DNA of 64,000 nucleotides from Hyphomicrobiales bacterium (GCA_900471525.1 UCEZ01000015.1:62001-126000); one strand, 5' to 3'; numbered from the stretch's first letter, positions 25,465 through 35,413 are shown. Notes: generated by a model not told the origin, from the sequence alone. Made by a program: numbers and translations.

Positions 25465-26178
25465 CTAGTTGCTCCGTTCAACAGGAACCGCCAGCTGATA
25501 CCCCTTGTTACGGACCGTCTTCAACATCGCAAAGACGCTGGCATCACCGAGTTTGCGACGCAGGCGGCTGACGAGGATATCGATCGAGCGGTCGAATGGA
25601 TCGGCAGTTCGGCCCTGTGTCAGGTCAAGCAAGGAATCTCGCGAAAGAACACGGCCCGGACGCTGGAGAAAGACCATCAGCAGCTCGAACTCGCCGCCGG
25701 TCAGATCGACGGCATTCCCATCAGGCGCAAGCAGGGTACGGCTTTCGATATCCGCGACGTAGTTGGCAAAGATGTATTGACGGCTACCGGCGGGTTGCGG
25801 CTCGCTGCGGCCGCGCCGGAGCACGGCACGGATACGGGCGGCCAGTTCGCGGGGATTGAACGGCTTGCCCAGATAGTCGTCGGCGCCGAATTCAAGCCCG
25901 ATGATCCTGTCGACATCTTCCTTCAGCGCCGTCAGCAGGATGATCGACAACTGCGGCATCCGTCCGCGCAGCGCACGGCAGAGATCAAGCCCCGAGCCAT
26001 CCGGCAGCATGACATCGAGCACCAGAAGGTCGATCTTCAGCTCGGCGAGCTTCGCCTCGCATTCCCCCTTGCTGCCGGCCAGGCTGACGCGAAAGCCCTG
26101 TCCGTCAAGATATTTTCCAAGCAGGCGGCGAATCTCGGGATCGTCATCGACGACAAGAATGTGCGGTGTTGTATCCAT
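25465..26178 (-). CDS. OmpR-family response regulator
   Basis: 237 residues. The receiver domain has the acidic pocket DDD (11-13), phospho-acceptor Asp55 (LLVLDVMLPDGSGLD) and Lys in GKPFNPREL near 107. The C-terminal winged helix (about 135-235) includes LTGGEFELLMVFLQRPGRVL and VSRLRRKLG. It pairs with the kinase that follows after two bases. It is divergent from the Mrp antiporter operon, which could be a target, but no repeat motif supporting that was found. Confidence 0.93.
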   Translation of the reverse strand: MDTTPHILVVDDDPEIRRLLGKYLDGQGFRVSLAGSKGECEAKLAELKIDLLVLDVMLPDGSGLDLCRALRGRMPQLSIILLTALKEDVDRIIGLEFGADDYLGKPFNPRELAARIRAVLRRGRSEPQPAGSRQYIFANYVADIESRTLLAPDGNAVDLTGGEFELLMVFLQRPGRVLSRDSLLDLTQGRTADPFDRSIDILVSRLRRKLGDASVFAMLKTVRNKGYQLAVPVERSN

Positions 26179-26567
26179 GGCTCACTTATACCAGCAGCGC
26201 ACCAAAACGCACGCGGCCCGCCCGTTTCCATCAGCCGCATTCGGTGTCGAAATATTTCCGGCTACCTCGGGCTTACATTTCGTTACAAAAATCATGCCCG
26301 ATTATTTCCAATACGCTTCAGGCAGCGCGCGTGCCGGTTGAACCCTCTCGCTGTGGCTTCACCGCACGCAGGGCAACGAATTGCCACAGGCGGTCGATTT
26401 TATCGTTGTTGCGGGTTGGCATCACGGTCGAAAGCAGACATAAAAACACTACGCCCTTGCGCCGTTTCGCGTTGCAACTCGGGTACCGGTCGTGGCGCAA
26501 AGATGCTGCGGCCTTCGCCGACCCCTTGCGGTTCTTTTCAGTCGGAAAGCTTAAAGGAAACCAACAC
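26179..26567. other. Divergent intergenic region between the response regulator and mrp operon
   Basis: 389 bases that should contain both promoters. A weak TCGGGC/GCCCGA inverted pair lies near 26258-26295. The antiporter frame is open through much of this region, but that part has no homology-like sequence. AAAGGAAA at 26553-26560 is the only good ribosome-binding site, and it points to the ATA codon at 26568. Confidence 0.4.
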
Positions 26568-26585
26568 ATAGAGATCGCAGCGACA

Positions 26586-29495
26586 TTGCTTCTGATTCTG
26601 GTTCTTGCGCCTTTCGCGGGAAGCCTCGTTGCAATCTGCATTCCGACACACAAGGGCACCGCCAGCGCCTGGCTTTCCGGATCGATCGCCCTGTTCTGCC
26701 TTACGGTATCAGCTGGGCTCTATCCCATCGTCGCGTCGGACAAGGTTCTTCGCTACGACATCAACTGGCTTCCCGAACTGGGGCTTAATTTTTCGCTACG
26801 CATGGATGGCTTCGCATGGATGTTTGCAAGCCTGGTCACGGCGATCGGCCTGCTCGTCGTCATCTACGCGCGCTATTACATGTCGGCCAGCGATCCCGTG
26901 CCGCGCTTCTTCGCGCTTTTCCTTGCCTTCATGGGCGCGATGCTCGGTGTCGTCCTATCCGGCAACCTGATCCTGCTGGCGATCTTCTGGGAACTGACCA
27001 GCATCATCTCCTTCTTGCTGATCGGCTACTGGCACCACAATGCACATGCCCGCGACGGCGCACGCATGGCCCTGACGATCACCGGCACCGGCGGTTTGTG
27101 CATGTTCGTCGGACTGATGCTGATCGGCCATATCGTCGGCAGCTACGATCTCGACGTCGTGCTTTCATCCGGTGACCTGATCCGCAACGATCCGCTCTAC
27201 ACCACAGTGCTGATCCTTATCCTGCTCGGGGCGCTCACCAAGAGCGCGCAGTTTCCGTTCCATTTCTGGCTGCCGCATGCCATGGCGGCGCCCACACCGG
27301 TCTCGGCCTATCTCCATTCCGCCACTCTCGTCAAAGCCGGCATCTTTCTTCTCACCCGCCTCTGGCCGGTCATGGCAGGCACCGACCAGTGGTTCTGGAT
27401 CGTCGGCCTGGCCGGGCTCATTACGCTTCTGCTCGGCGCTTATTTCGCCATCTTCCAGCAGGACATGAAGGGGTTGCTCGCCTATTCGACGATCAGTCAT
27501 CTCGGCCTCATCACCGTATTGCTCAGCCTCGGCAGCCCGCTGGCGGCGGTTGCTGCGATCTTCCACACCATGAACCACGCGACCTTCAAGGCCTCGTTGT
27601 TCATGGCCGCCGGGATCATCGACCATGAAACCGGCACGCGCGACATGCGGCGACTGAGCGGACTGTTCAGATACATGCCGATCACCGCGACGCTTGCGAT
27701 GGTCGCAAGCGCCTCCATGGCCGGCGTTCCGCTGTTGAACGGCTTCCTGTCCAAGGAAATGTTCTTCGCCGAAGCGATCGAAACCCACAAATACAATCTG
27801 CTGGATACGATCACCCCCTACGTGGCGACACTCGCCAGCATGTTCGCGGTCACCTATTCACTGCGTTTTATCTACCACGTGTTCTTCGGCCCGCCGCCGC
27901 AGGACCTGCCGAAGATGCCGCACGAACCGCCGCACTGGATGCTTGCGCCGATCTATTTCCTTGTTTTCTCCTGCCTGGTCGTCGGCGTCATTCCGGCGCT
28001 CACCATCGGTCCCTTCCTGCATACCGCAGTCAAATCGGTGCTCGGCGACGCAACGCCGGTCTATAGCCTTGCCGTCTGGCACGGCTGGAACCTGCCGCTG
28101 TTCATGAGTCTGATCGCGCTGGTCGGCGGTGTCGGGCTGTTCCTGATCATGAGGCCCTATCTCGCCACCAGCACCGAAGGACCACCCTTCTTCCGCCGCC
28201 TGGAAGGCCAGCGCATCTTCGAGCGCGTGCTCGTCACCCTGTCGTGGAAATGGGCGCGGTCGATCGAGATGCGCGCCGGCACCCGGCGACTGCAGCCGCA
28301 GATGCGGATCCTTGTCGCGGTGGCACTGCTTGCCGGCGCTTTCACATTGCTGTCGCAGGGCTTCAAACCAGCAACGATCGTCTTCCGCAGCATCGACCCG
28401 GCCTTTGCCCTGATCTGGCTGATCGGCATGATCTGCGCCGTCGGTGCGGCCTATCAGGCGAAGTTCCATCGCCTCGCCGCCCTCGTGCTGCTCGGTGGCG
28501 CCGGGCTCGTCACCTGCATCACCTTTGTATGGTTGTCGGCCCCTGACCTCGCGGTCACCCAATTGCTCGTCGAGATCGTCACGACCGTTCTGATCCTGCT
28601 CGGTCTCCGCTGGCTGCCGAAACGGATAGAGGATCCCGACGACCCGGAGATGATGACGATCTCCACCCGCCTGCGCCGCCTGCGCGATCTCGCCACCGCT
28701 GTACTCGCCGGCCTCGGCATGATGCTTGTCTCCTACACAATGATGAGCCGGGAAATACCGGAGACGATTTCGAGCTATTTCCTCGAGCGCGCCTATAGCG
28801 AGGGCGGCGGCACCAATGTCGTCAACGTCATCCTCGTCGACTTCCGCGGTTTCGATACGTTGGGCGAAATTGCCGTCCTCTGCATCGTCGCACTGACCGT
28901 CTTTGCGCTTCTGCTGCGCTTCCGCCCGGCGACCGAGAGCCTGGAGACCCCCGAGCAGCAGCGTGTGCAGAACGCCTTCGATGATGATCATCCGGACCGC
29001 AAGAAGGGCGACAGCATTACCGAATATCTGCTCGTTCCCTCCGTCATCATGCGCTGGATGTTCCCGGTCATCGGTATGCTGGCCGCTTTCTTGTTTTTCC
29101 GCGGCCATGATCTGCCGGGCGGCGGATTTGCGGCCGGCATCGCCATGTCGATCGGCTTCATCCTGCAATACATGGCCGGCGGCACGCGCTGGGTCGAGGA
29201 ACGGCTGCGTATCCACCCCTTGCGCTGGATGGCGATAGGGCTGCTTGTTGCCACTGCGACCGGGTTGGGCTCCTGGGTCTTCGGTTATCCCTTCCTGACC
29301 TCGCACGCGCAATATGCGTCGCTCCCCATCATCGGCAAGATTCCCTTGGCAACCGCCATCCTGTTTGATCTCGGCGTCTTCTCGCTGGTGCTTGGCGCGA
29401 CCGTGCTGATCCTGATCGCACTTGCCCACCAGTCGGTGCGTGCGCCGCGCGCCCATATCAGGGCGGCGAAGCTGGCTGCGAAGGAGACCGCCTGA
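26586..29495 (+). CDS. mnhA: Mrp/Mnh Na+(K+)/H+ antiporter, fused A and B subunits
   Basis: About 969 residues from TTG 26586, the first standard start codon in the conserved part. The best-placed ribosome-binding site (AAAGGAAA at 26553) instead points to ATA 26568, which would encode the likely true N-terminus (xEIAATLLLI). The protein is a NuoL-like proton-translocating subunit with about 20 helices, including FPFHFWLPHAMAAPTPVSAY and MNHATFKASLFM. It continues into the MrpB-type domain (about 800-969, with FRGHDLPGGGFAAG). A fused MrpAB marks group-2 Mrp systems, called Pha in rhizobia. With subunits C-G it exports Na+ or K+ in exchange for protons. The downstream gene overlaps by one base. 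Confidence 0.93.
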   Translation: MLLILVLAPFAGSLVAICIPTHKGTASAWLSGSIALFCLTVSAGLYPIVASDKVLRYDINWLPELGLNFSLRMDGFAWMFASLVTAIGLLVVIYARYYMSASDPVPRFFALFLAFMGAMLGVVLSGNLILLAIFWELTSIISFLLIGYWHHNAHARDGARMALTITGTGGLCMFVGLMLIGHIVGSYDLDVVLSSGDLIRNDPLYTTVLILILLGALTKSAQFPFHFWLPHAMAAPTPVSAYLHSATLVKAGIFLLTRLWPVMAGTDQWFWIVGLAGLITLLLGAYFAIFQQDMKGLLAYSTISHLGLITVLLSLGSPLAAVAAIFHTMNHATFKASLFMAAGIIDHETGTRDMRRLSGLFRYMPITATLAMVASASMAGVPLLNGFLSKEMFFAEAIETHKYNLLDTITPYVATLASMFAVTYSLRFIYHVFFGPPPQDLPKMPHEPPHWMLAPIYFLVFSCLVVGVIPALTIGPFLHTAVKSVLGDATPVYSLAVWHGWNLPLFMSLIALVGGVGLFLIMRPYLATSTEGPPFFRRLEGQRIFERVLVTLSWKWARSIEMRAGTRRLQPQMRILVAVALLAGAFTLLSQGFKPATIVFRSIDPAFALIWLIGMICAVGAAYQAKFHRLAALVLLGGAGLVTCITFVWLSAPDLAVTQLLVEIVTTVLILLGLRWLPKRIEDPDDPEMMTISTRLRRLRDLATAVLAGLGMMLVSYTMMSREIPETISSYFLERAYSEGGGTNVVNVILVDFRGFDTLGEIAVLCIVALTVFALLLRFRPATESLETPEQQRVQNAFDDDHPDRKKGDSITEYLLVPSVIMRWMFPVIGMLAAFLFFRGHDLPGGGFAAGIAMSIGFILQYMAGGTRWVEERLRIHPLRWMAIGLLVATATGLGSWVFGYPFLTSHAQYASLPIIGKIPLATAILFDLGVFSLVLGATVLILIALAHQSVRAPRAHIRAAKLAAKETA

Positions 29496-29830
29496 TGGAA
29501 CTGGTTCTCTCAGCAGGCATCGGCGTCTTGACCGCATCCGGTGTCTGGCTTCTGTTCCGGCCGCGCACCTATCAGGTCATCATCGGCCTGTCGCTGCTGT
29601 CCTACGCCGTCAATCTTTTCATCTTCGGCATGGGCCGTTTGAGGGTCAACGCGCCACCGGTGCTTGAGCCCGGCGGGACCGGCGGACTTCTGACACACAC
29701 CGATCCTATCCCACAGGCGCTCGTGCTGACGGCCATCGTCATCGGCTTTGCGATGACCGCCCTCTTCCTCGTCGTCCTTCTTGCCTCACGCGGCTTCACC
29801 GGCACCGACCATGTGGACGGCAGGGAGTAG
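29495..29830 (+). CDS. mnhC: Mrp antiporter subunit C (NuoK-like)
   Basis: 111 residues with three membrane helices, similar to NuoK: MELVLSAGIGVLTASGVWLL, then VIIGLSLLSYAVNLFIF and the DPIPQALVLTAIVIGFAMTA segment typical of MrpC. The ATG shares its A with the TGA of the AB gene (TGATG), so translation is coupled. It is part of the membrane-embedded core of the antiporter. Confidence 0.95.
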   Translation: MELVLSAGIGVLTASGVWLLFRPRTYQVIIGLSLLSYAVNLFIFGMGRLRVNAPPVLEPGGTGGLLTHTDPIPQALVLTAIVIGFAMTALFLVVLLASRGFTGTDHVDGRE

Positions 29831-29836
29831 CGCGGC

Positions 29837-31462
29837 ATGACCTGGTTCCACCACCTGATCGTCCTGCCGATCCTGCTACCCGTCATCACGGCGGCCAGCC
29901 TGATCCCGGTTGACGAGCGCAATCGGACACTGAAGGGCGTGATCAGCTTCGCCTCGACAATGGCAGTCTTCCTTGTCAGCGTGCTCCTCATGCGGGCGTC
30001 AGCAACCCCGGGAGACGGAGGATCCGGCGCCAGCGTCTACCTGCTCGGCAACTGGCCCGCCCCCTTTGGCATCGTCCTTGTTCTCGACCGGCTGTCGGCC
30101 CTGATGCTTGTGCTTACCGCCGTTCTCGCGCTCGCGACGCAGCTGTTCTCGATGGCAAAATGGCATCGCGCCGGCCATCATTTCCATTCACTGTTCCAGC
30201 TCATGCTGGCAGGGCTGAATGGCGCGTTCCTGACCGGCGACCTGTTCAACCTGTTCGTCTTCTTCGAGATGATGCTTGCCGCCTCCTATGGGCTGCTGCT
30301 GCATGGCTCGGGACCGATGAGGGTCAAGGCAGGCCTGCACTATATCGCCGTCAACCTTGCTGCATCCTCGCTGTTCCTCATTGGCGTCAGCCTGATCTAC
30401 GGTGCCACCGGCACCCTGAATATGGCCGACCTTGCCCTGAAGATTTCCACCATCGGCCCGGAAAGCCGCATGCTGATGGAGGCGGGGGCAGCGCTTCTCG
30501 GCATCGCCTTCCTCGTCAAAGCAGGTATGTGGCCGCTCGGCTTCTGGCTGCCCGCCACCTATTCCGCCGCAACGCCGCCGGTCGCCGCGATCTTCGCCAT
30601 CCTCACCAAGGTCGGCGTCTACATCCTCCTTCGTCTTTCGATGCTGCTGTTCGGCAGTGATGCCGGTGCGTCCCTCGGCTTCGGGCAACCCATCCTGCTC
30701 TACGGCGGGCTGCTCACCATCGGCTTCGGCGCGATCGGCGTCCTTGCCTCGCAGGCGATGGGAAGGCTTGCCGGCTATTGCGTGCTGGTCTCCTCCGGCA
30801 CGTTGATGGCAGCGATCGGTCTCGGCAACGGCGCCGTCATCGGCGGAGCGCTGTTTTATCTCGTCAGTTCGACACTGACGATCTGCGCCTTCTTCCTGCT
30901 GATCGAACTGGTAGAGCGCGCCCGCGACGCCGGTGCCGACGTTCTGGCGGTCACGATGGAAGCCTATGGCGATGTCGACGAGAACGAGGAGGAAAAGGAA
31001 GAAGGCGTCGCTGTGCCCGGCACCATGGCTGTTCTTGGCCTGTGTTTCTGCGCCTGCGCCATCCTTCTCTCCGGCCTGCCGCCGCTGTCGGGTTTCCTCG
31101 CCAAATTTGCCATGCTGCACGGACTTTTCAATCCCGGCAGCTTTGGCGGTGATGCGCCGGTCTCCGGAGCGGAATGGACCTACATCGCCCTGCTCATCCT
31201 CTCCGGCCTGGCCGCCATGATTGCCATGAACCGCGTCGGCATACGCACCTTCTGGACCTCGATCGAAGGAACCATTCCACGCGTCTTCCTGATCGAGATC
31301 GCCCCGGTTCTCCTGCTTCTGGCGGCCTGCGTCTTCCTCAGCCTCCAGGCCGGCCCTGCCATGCGCTACATGGACGCCACAGCAAAATCGCTGAGCGAGC
31401 CGCAGAATTACATCGGACGGGTGATGTCGACGCCGCGCGCCGGCCCGGCGGGAGGGGAGTAG
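29837..31462 (+). CDS. mnhD: Mrp antiporter subunit D (NuoM/N-like)
   Basis: 541 residues, about 14 membrane helices. It belongs to the proton-translocating subunit family, with FFEMMLAASYGLLLHG (the conserved Glu) and LVKAGMWPLGFWLPATYSAA (the conserved Lys) visible. A charged insert (about residues 375-395, EENEEEKEEG-like) interrupts the helices. It starts six bases after mnhC and is followed closely by mnhE. It acts with the A subunit in cation/proton exchange. Confidence 0.95.
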   Translation: MTWFHHLIVLPILLPVITAASLIPVDERNRTLKGVISFASTMAVFLVSVLLMRASATPGDGGSGASVYLLGNWPAPFGIVLVLDRLSALMLVLTAVLALATQLFSMAKWHRAGHHFHSLFQLMLAGLNGAFLTGDLFNLFVFFEMMLAASYGLLLHGSGPMRVKAGLHYIAVNLAASSLFLIGVSLIYGATGTLNMADLALKISTIGPESRMLMEAGAALLGIAFLVKAGMWPLGFWLPATYSAATPPVAAIFAILTKVGVYILLRLSMLLFGSDAGASLGFGQPILLYGGLLTIGFGAIGVLASQAMGRLAGYCVLVSSGTLMAAIGLGNGAVIGGALFYLVSSTLTICAFFLLIELVERARDAGADVLAVTMEAYGDVDENEEEKEEGVAVPGTMAVLGLCFCACAILLSGLPPLSGFLAKFAMLHGLFNPGSFGGDAPVSGAEWTYIALLILSGLAAMIAMNRVGIRTFWTSIEGTIPRVFLIEIAPVLLLLAACVFLSLQAGPAMRYMDATAKSLSEPQNYIGRVMSTPRAGPAGGE

Positions 31463-31468
31463 GAGGCC

Positions 31469-31957
31469 ATGCGCTACTGGTTCCCCTTCCCGCTGCTGTC
31501 ATTGTCGCTTCTTGGCCTCTGGCTGCTCATCAACCAGTCGCTTTCGCCCGGTCATATCGTGCTCGGCACCATGCTCGGCATCGCTTTTGCCTGGGTCATG
31601 GTCAATCTTCAGCCGGACAAGACCCGGCTGAAGAATATTGGCCGCATCGCCCTTCTGGCAGGCCATGTCGCACACGATGTGCTGCGCTCGAACATCGCCG
31701 TGATGAATGTGATCCTGCGCGCCAGGACGCGGCCGGTGAATTCCGGCTTCGTGGCGATCGACATCAGCCTGCGTGACGAAAACGCACTGGCGCTGCTCGC
31801 CTGCATCCTGACGGCAACGCCTGGAACTGCCTGGCTCGAATTCGACCGGCAGACGGGCGTCTTGCTGATCCACGTGCTCGATCTCGAAAACGGTCAACTC
31901 TGGGTGAACCTGATCAAGAGCCGCTACGAAGCCCCGCTGAAGGAGATATTCGAATGA
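31469..31957 (+). CDS. mnhE: Mrp antiporter subunit E
   Basis: 162 residues. Two N-terminal hydrophobic segments (FPFPLLSLSLLGLWLLI and IVLGTMLGIAFAWVMV) precede a cytosolic domain with GFVAIDISLRDENALALLAC and TATPGTAWLEFD, which are MrpE hallmarks. The end overlaps mnhF by four bases (ATGA). It is needed for assembly of the Mrp complex in characterised systems. Confidence 0.95.
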   Translation: MRYWFPFPLLSLSLLGLWLLINQSLSPGHIVLGTMLGIAFAWVMVNLQPDKTRLKNIGRIALLAGHVAHDVLRSNIAVMNVILRARTRPVNSGFVAIDISLRDENALALLACILTATPGTAWLEFDRQTGVLLIHVLDLENGQLWVNLIKSRYEAPLKEIFE

Positions 31958-32235
31958 ACGAACTCTTCATCATCTGGTCGCTCTTGGCCTCGCAGGTTCT
32001 GCTTGGCCTTGCGATGGGATGCGCGCTGTTTCGAATGGTCCGTGGGCCACGCGCTCAGGATCGGATCCTCGGGCTCGACGCACTCTATATCAACGCGATG
32101 CTGCTGCTTTTGACATTCGGAATACGCACTGCCAATTCGATCTACTTCGAAGCGGCACTGATCATCGCCCTGCTCGGCTTCGTCTCCTCGATCGCCTTTG
32201 CCAAATTCCTGATGCGCGGCGAGGTGATCGAATGA
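31954..32235 (+). CDS. mnhF: Mrp antiporter subunit F
   Basis: 93 residues, three membrane helices, with the family segment RMVRGPRAQDRILGLDAL between helices 1 and 2. It overlaps mnhE and mnhG by four bases each (ATGA), so it is translated in a coupled series. Confidence 0.95.
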   Translation: MNELFIIWSLLASQVLLGLAMGCALFRMVRGPRAQDRILGLDALYINAMLLLLTFGIRTANSIYFEAALIIALLGFVSSIAFAKFLMRGEVIE

Positions 32236-32612
32236 GCCACTTGACCGACCTTCCGGCCTGGGCGGCAATCCCGGTCTGCATCCTTCTTCTTTTGGGATCG
32301 GCGGTCACGCTTGTGGGATCAATGGGCCTGATCCGGCTGAAGACGTTCTACGGCCGGCTGCACGCGCCGACGCTCGGCGCCAGCGCCGGAACCATCCTCA
32401 TCTGCCTTGCCTCGATGCTGACCTTTGCCGTGCTGCAAAACCGCTGGATCGTCCACGAAGTCCTGATCATCGTCTTCGTCATCCTGACGACGCCGGTGAC
32501 GCTGATGCTGCTTGGTCAATCAGCGCTCTACCGCGACCGGATCGAAGGCAGTGACGACGTGCCGCGCAAGTCGACCGGCGAGCAACCGGACACATCGGGC
32601 ATGGATATCTGA
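32232..32612 (+). CDS. mnhG: Mrp antiporter subunit G
   Basis: 126 residues. Three helices, with VGSMGLIRLKTFYGRLHAPT and the TTPVTLMLLGQSALYRD segment typical of MrpG, plus an acidic C-terminal tail. The start is ATG 32232, overlapping mnhF by four bases; a longer frame upstream is a shadow of mnhF. It is the last gene of the operon and ends only 6 bases from the convergent cobM, with no terminator between. Confidence 0.94.
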   Translation: MSHLTDLPAWAAIPVCILLLLGSAVTLVGSMGLIRLKTFYGRLHAPTLGASAGTILICLASMLTFAVLQNRWIVHEVLIIVFVILTTPVTLMLLGQSALYRDRIEGSDDVPRKSTGEQPDTSGMDI

Positions 32613-32618
32613 CGCCTT

Positions 32619-33383
32619 CTACAGGCCTTCGCGGCCGCGAAACCGCCGCTGATAGGCTGCATCGTAGAGCGAACTCTCGCGGAAATCGGTGGCGCCGAGT
32701 GTCTGGCCGACGAAGATCAGCGCCGTCCGCTCGATCGGATCAGCCGCCACCTTTGCCTCGATGTCTCCAAGAGTACCCCGAACAACCCGCTCATCCGGCC
32801 ACGACGCCTTGACGACAATGGCGACCGGGCAATCCGCGCCGTACAGCGGCGTCAGTTCCTCGACAACCTGCCCCAGCGCATGAATGGCCAGATGGATCGC
32901 CAGCGTCGCGCCCGTCGCACCAAATCCAGCCAGTGTCTCAGCATTCGGCATCGGCGATGCACGGCCGGAAACCCGCGTCAACACGAGGCTCTGGGCAACG
33001 GCGGGGATAGTGAGTTCCCGGCCAAGGGTCGCAGCGGCGGCCGCGAAGGCGGGGACACCAGGCGTCATCGTATAGTCGAGGCCATGCTTTTCCAGCCGAC
33101 GTATCTGCTCGGCGACGGCGCTCCAGACGGAAAGATCGCCGGAATGAAGCCGCGCGACATCCTGGCCCGCGTCCGCGGCCTTCACATATTCCGCTTCGAT
33201 CTCATCCAGCGACATGGGCGCCGTATCGACGACACGGGCACCTTCCGGGCAATATTGCAGCAGTTCCGGCGAAACGATCGAGCCGGCATAGAGGCAGACC
33301 GGGCAGCGGGCGATGAGATCGCGGCCGCGCACGGTGATCAAGTCCGCGGCTCCGGGGCCGGCTCCGATGAAATGAACGGTCAT
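32619..33383 (-). CDS. cobM: Precorrin-4 C11-methyltransferase
   Basis: 254 residues of the tetrapyrrole methylase family, using S-adenosylmethionine to methylate C11 of precorrin-4 in aerobic cobalamin synthesis. The N-terminal SAM loop is [18 protein letters not shown], followed by the C11-type [13 protein letters not shown] and [12 protein letters not shown]. It lies 25 bases after cobL on the same strand and shares its transcript. Confidence 0.95.
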   Translation of the reverse strand: MTVHFIGAGPGAADLITVRGRDLIARCPVCLYAGSIVSPELLQYCPEGARVVDTAPMSLDEIEAEYVKAADAGQDVARLHSGDLSVWSAVAEQIRRLEKHGLDYTMTPGVPAFAAAAATLGRELTIPAVAQSLVLTRVSGRASPMPNAETLAGFGATGATLAIHLAIHALGQVVEELTPLYGADCPVAIVVKASWPDERVVRGTLGDIEAKVAADPIERTALIFVGQTLGATDFRESSLYDAAYQRRFRGREGL

Positions 33384-33408
33384 ACTGCTTCCTCTTGAAA
33401 TTCCGAAT

Positions 33409-34644
33409 TCATGGCTTCACCCATGACCATTGCGTCACCGGCATCGCCGCGCGCCAGCCCGTCATCGAACCCACAGGCGATGCGCGGGCGATATCGATGC
33501 GGATCAACGAGCCGCCCAGACGGGCATGATGCTCCAGAAGCACCGCCTCCATCTGCGTGGTGACGGCATTCGCCACCAACCGGCCACCGACCTTCAAAGC
33601 CGCGACTGCCGCATTCATGACACCTTCTTCGCTGCCACCACCGCCGACAAAGATCGCGTCGGGTGCTGGTAATCCGGCCAAGGCGACCGGCGCCGTGCCA
33701 TGAACGACAATCAAGCCCGGCACGCCAAAATTCGCCGCGTTCCGCCTAATACGGTCGGCACGTTCCGCCGAGCCTTCGATGGCGATCGCCTTCATCGCCG
33801 GGTCGGACAGCATCCATTCGATACCAATCGAACCGGATCCGGCGCCGATATCCCACAACAACTCGCCGCGGCGCGGGGCCAAAGCGGACAGGGTCAAGGC
33901 GCGCACTTCGCGCTTGGTGATCTGGCCGTCATGCTCGAACAGCCCGTCAGCAAGGCCGGATGCGAGCGGCAAAATGCGGGCACCGGCCTCTGCCACGACC
34001 TCGACCGCGCAGATGTTGAGCGGGTTGATGGCTGAAAGCGAAAAGTCTGCGGCAATTTGCGATGTCACACGCTCCTGGCCACCGCCCAGCGCCTCGAGAA
34101 CCATCAATCGGGATTGCCCAAACCCGCTTGCGGCGAGCAATGCGGCAAGCTCCGCCGGACCATGCTCGTCGGATGTCAGCGCCAGAATACGGGAGCCCGG
34201 TTGAAGATGTGGCCGGATCAGATCGAGGGGGCGACCATGCAGGGAAACAATTATCGTATCCTGCAGCGCCCAGCCGAGACGGGAAGCCGCCAGGCTGAAC
34301 GAGGATGGCGCCGGAAGAACACGCATTTCCGAACGATCGATATGCCGTGCCAGTGTCACTCCGACACCGAAGAAGAACGGATCACCGGAGGCAAGCACCA
34401 CGACGGGCGTTCCCCGAAGAGCGACGACAGCCTCGACGGAGCGTTCGAATGGGCTCAGCCAGCTATGCCGCTCGCCGGCAATCAAGGCCGCCGCTAGTTC
34501 AAGGTGGCGCGCGCCGCCGAAGATGACCGAGGCGCTCGCGATGCAGCGCTTGGCCTCGTCGCCGAGACCCGCTAAACCGTCTTCGCCAAGGCCGACGATC
34601 GTCAGCCAAGGGGCACCGGACGAAAAGGGCTGACTGTCACCCAT
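33409..34644 (-). CDS. cobL: Precorrin-6Y C5,15-methyltransferase (decarboxylating)
   Basis: 411 residues, a fusion of a CbiE-like N-terminal tetrapyrrole methylase ([18 protein letters not shown], then [15 protein letters not shown]) and a CbiT-like C-terminal SAM-dependent methylase/decarboxylase ([17 protein letters not shown]). It converts precorrin-6B to precorrin-8X. ATG 34644 is the likely start; the upstream extension to 34767 is low-complexity shadow. That start codon overlaps the cobK start on the other strand (CATG), so the two genes are divergent with no spacer at all. Confidence 0.93.
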   Translation of the reverse strand: MGDSQPFSSGAPWLTIVGLGEDGLAGLGDEAKRCIASASVIFGGARHLELAAALIAGERHSWLSPFERSVEAVVALRGTPVVVLASGDPFFFGVGVTLARHIDRSEMRVLPAPSSFSLAASRLGWALQDTIIVSLHGRPLDLIRPHLQPGSRILALTSDEHGPAELAALLAASGFGQSRLMVLEALGGGQERVTSQIAADFSLSAINPLNICAVEVVAEAGARILPLASGLADGLFEHDGQITKREVRALTLSALAPRRGELLWDIGAGSGSIGIEWMLSDPAMKAIAIEGSAERADRIRRNAANFGVPGLIVVHGTAPVALAGLPAPDAIFVGGGGSEEGVMNAAVAALKVGGRLVANAVTTQMEAVLLEHHARLGGSLIRIDIARASPVGSMTGWRAAMPVTQWSWVKP

Positions 34645-35413
34645 GAGCAAACACCGCATCCTGATCCTCGGTGGCACGACCGAGGCGCGGCAACTGGCCG
34701 CCGCGCTGGCGCCTCGCGCGGATTGCGACCTGCTGCTCTCGCTTGCCGGGCGCACGGCAGAACCCATGGCTCAGCCGGTTCCGGTGCGCAGTGGCGGTTT
34801 CGGCGGCAGCGAAGGGCTTTCCAATTTCCTCAGGGAGGAAAATTTCGAGCTTCTGATTGATGCAACGCATCCCTTTGCCGCGCGTATTTCGCGCAACGCA
34901 TCCGTTGCTGCAGCTGAAACCGGCATCTCGTTTTTTTCGCTGCGCCGCCCCGCCTGGAAACAAGAACCCGGCGATCGCTGGACTACCGTCTCCTCTGTCG
35001 CCGAGGCTGCCGGTGCGCTTGGCGAATTGCCGAGGCGCGTTTTCCTGGCCATTGGGCGACAGGAGGCATTCCATTTCGAGAGCGCTCCGCAGCATCACTA
35101 CATCATCCGCAGCGTTGATCCGGTGACGCCGCCCCTTGGCGTTCCCGATGCACGCTATATCCTCGCCACCGGCCCGTTCGAGGAACCCGCGGAACGCGAA
35201 CTCCTGACCGAGAACCGGATCGAATTGATCGTCGCCAAGAACAGCGGCGGCACAGCGACCTACGGCAAGATTGCCGCGGCACGCGCACTCGGCCTCGAGG
35301 TGATCATGGTCGAACGCCAGCAACCGGCCGATGTCCGCACCGTGGGTACTGTCGAGGAAGCGCTCGGCCTTGTCGATCACGTTTTCTCCCCGGAGATGAA
35401 GCGCGGCGTGTAG
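34643..35413 (+). CDS. cobK: Precorrin-6A reductase
   Basis: 256 residues. The NADPH-dependent enzyme reducing precorrin-6A to 6B, with RILILGGTTEARQLAAAL at the N-terminus and LLIDATHPFAARIS in the middle, both CobK/CbiJ signatures. It is the only cob gene here on the + strand: its ATG overlaps the cobL ATG and its 3' end overlaps cobJ by 37 bases. Its promoter must lie within cobL or cobK sequence. Embedding in opposite-strand neighbours suggests tight co-expression rules or antisense effects. Confidence 0.93.
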   Translation: MSKHRILILGGTTEARQLAAALAPRADCDLLLSLAGRTAEPMAQPVPVRSGGFGGSEGLSNFLREENFELLIDATHPFAARISRNASVAAAETGISFFSLRRPAWKQEPGDRWTTVSSVAEAAGALGELPRRVFLAIGRQEAFHFESAPQHHYIIRSVDPVTPPLGVPDARYILATGPFEEPAERELLTENRIELIVAKNSGGTATYGKIAAARALGLEVIMVERQQPADVRTVGTVEEALGLVDHVFSPEMKRGV

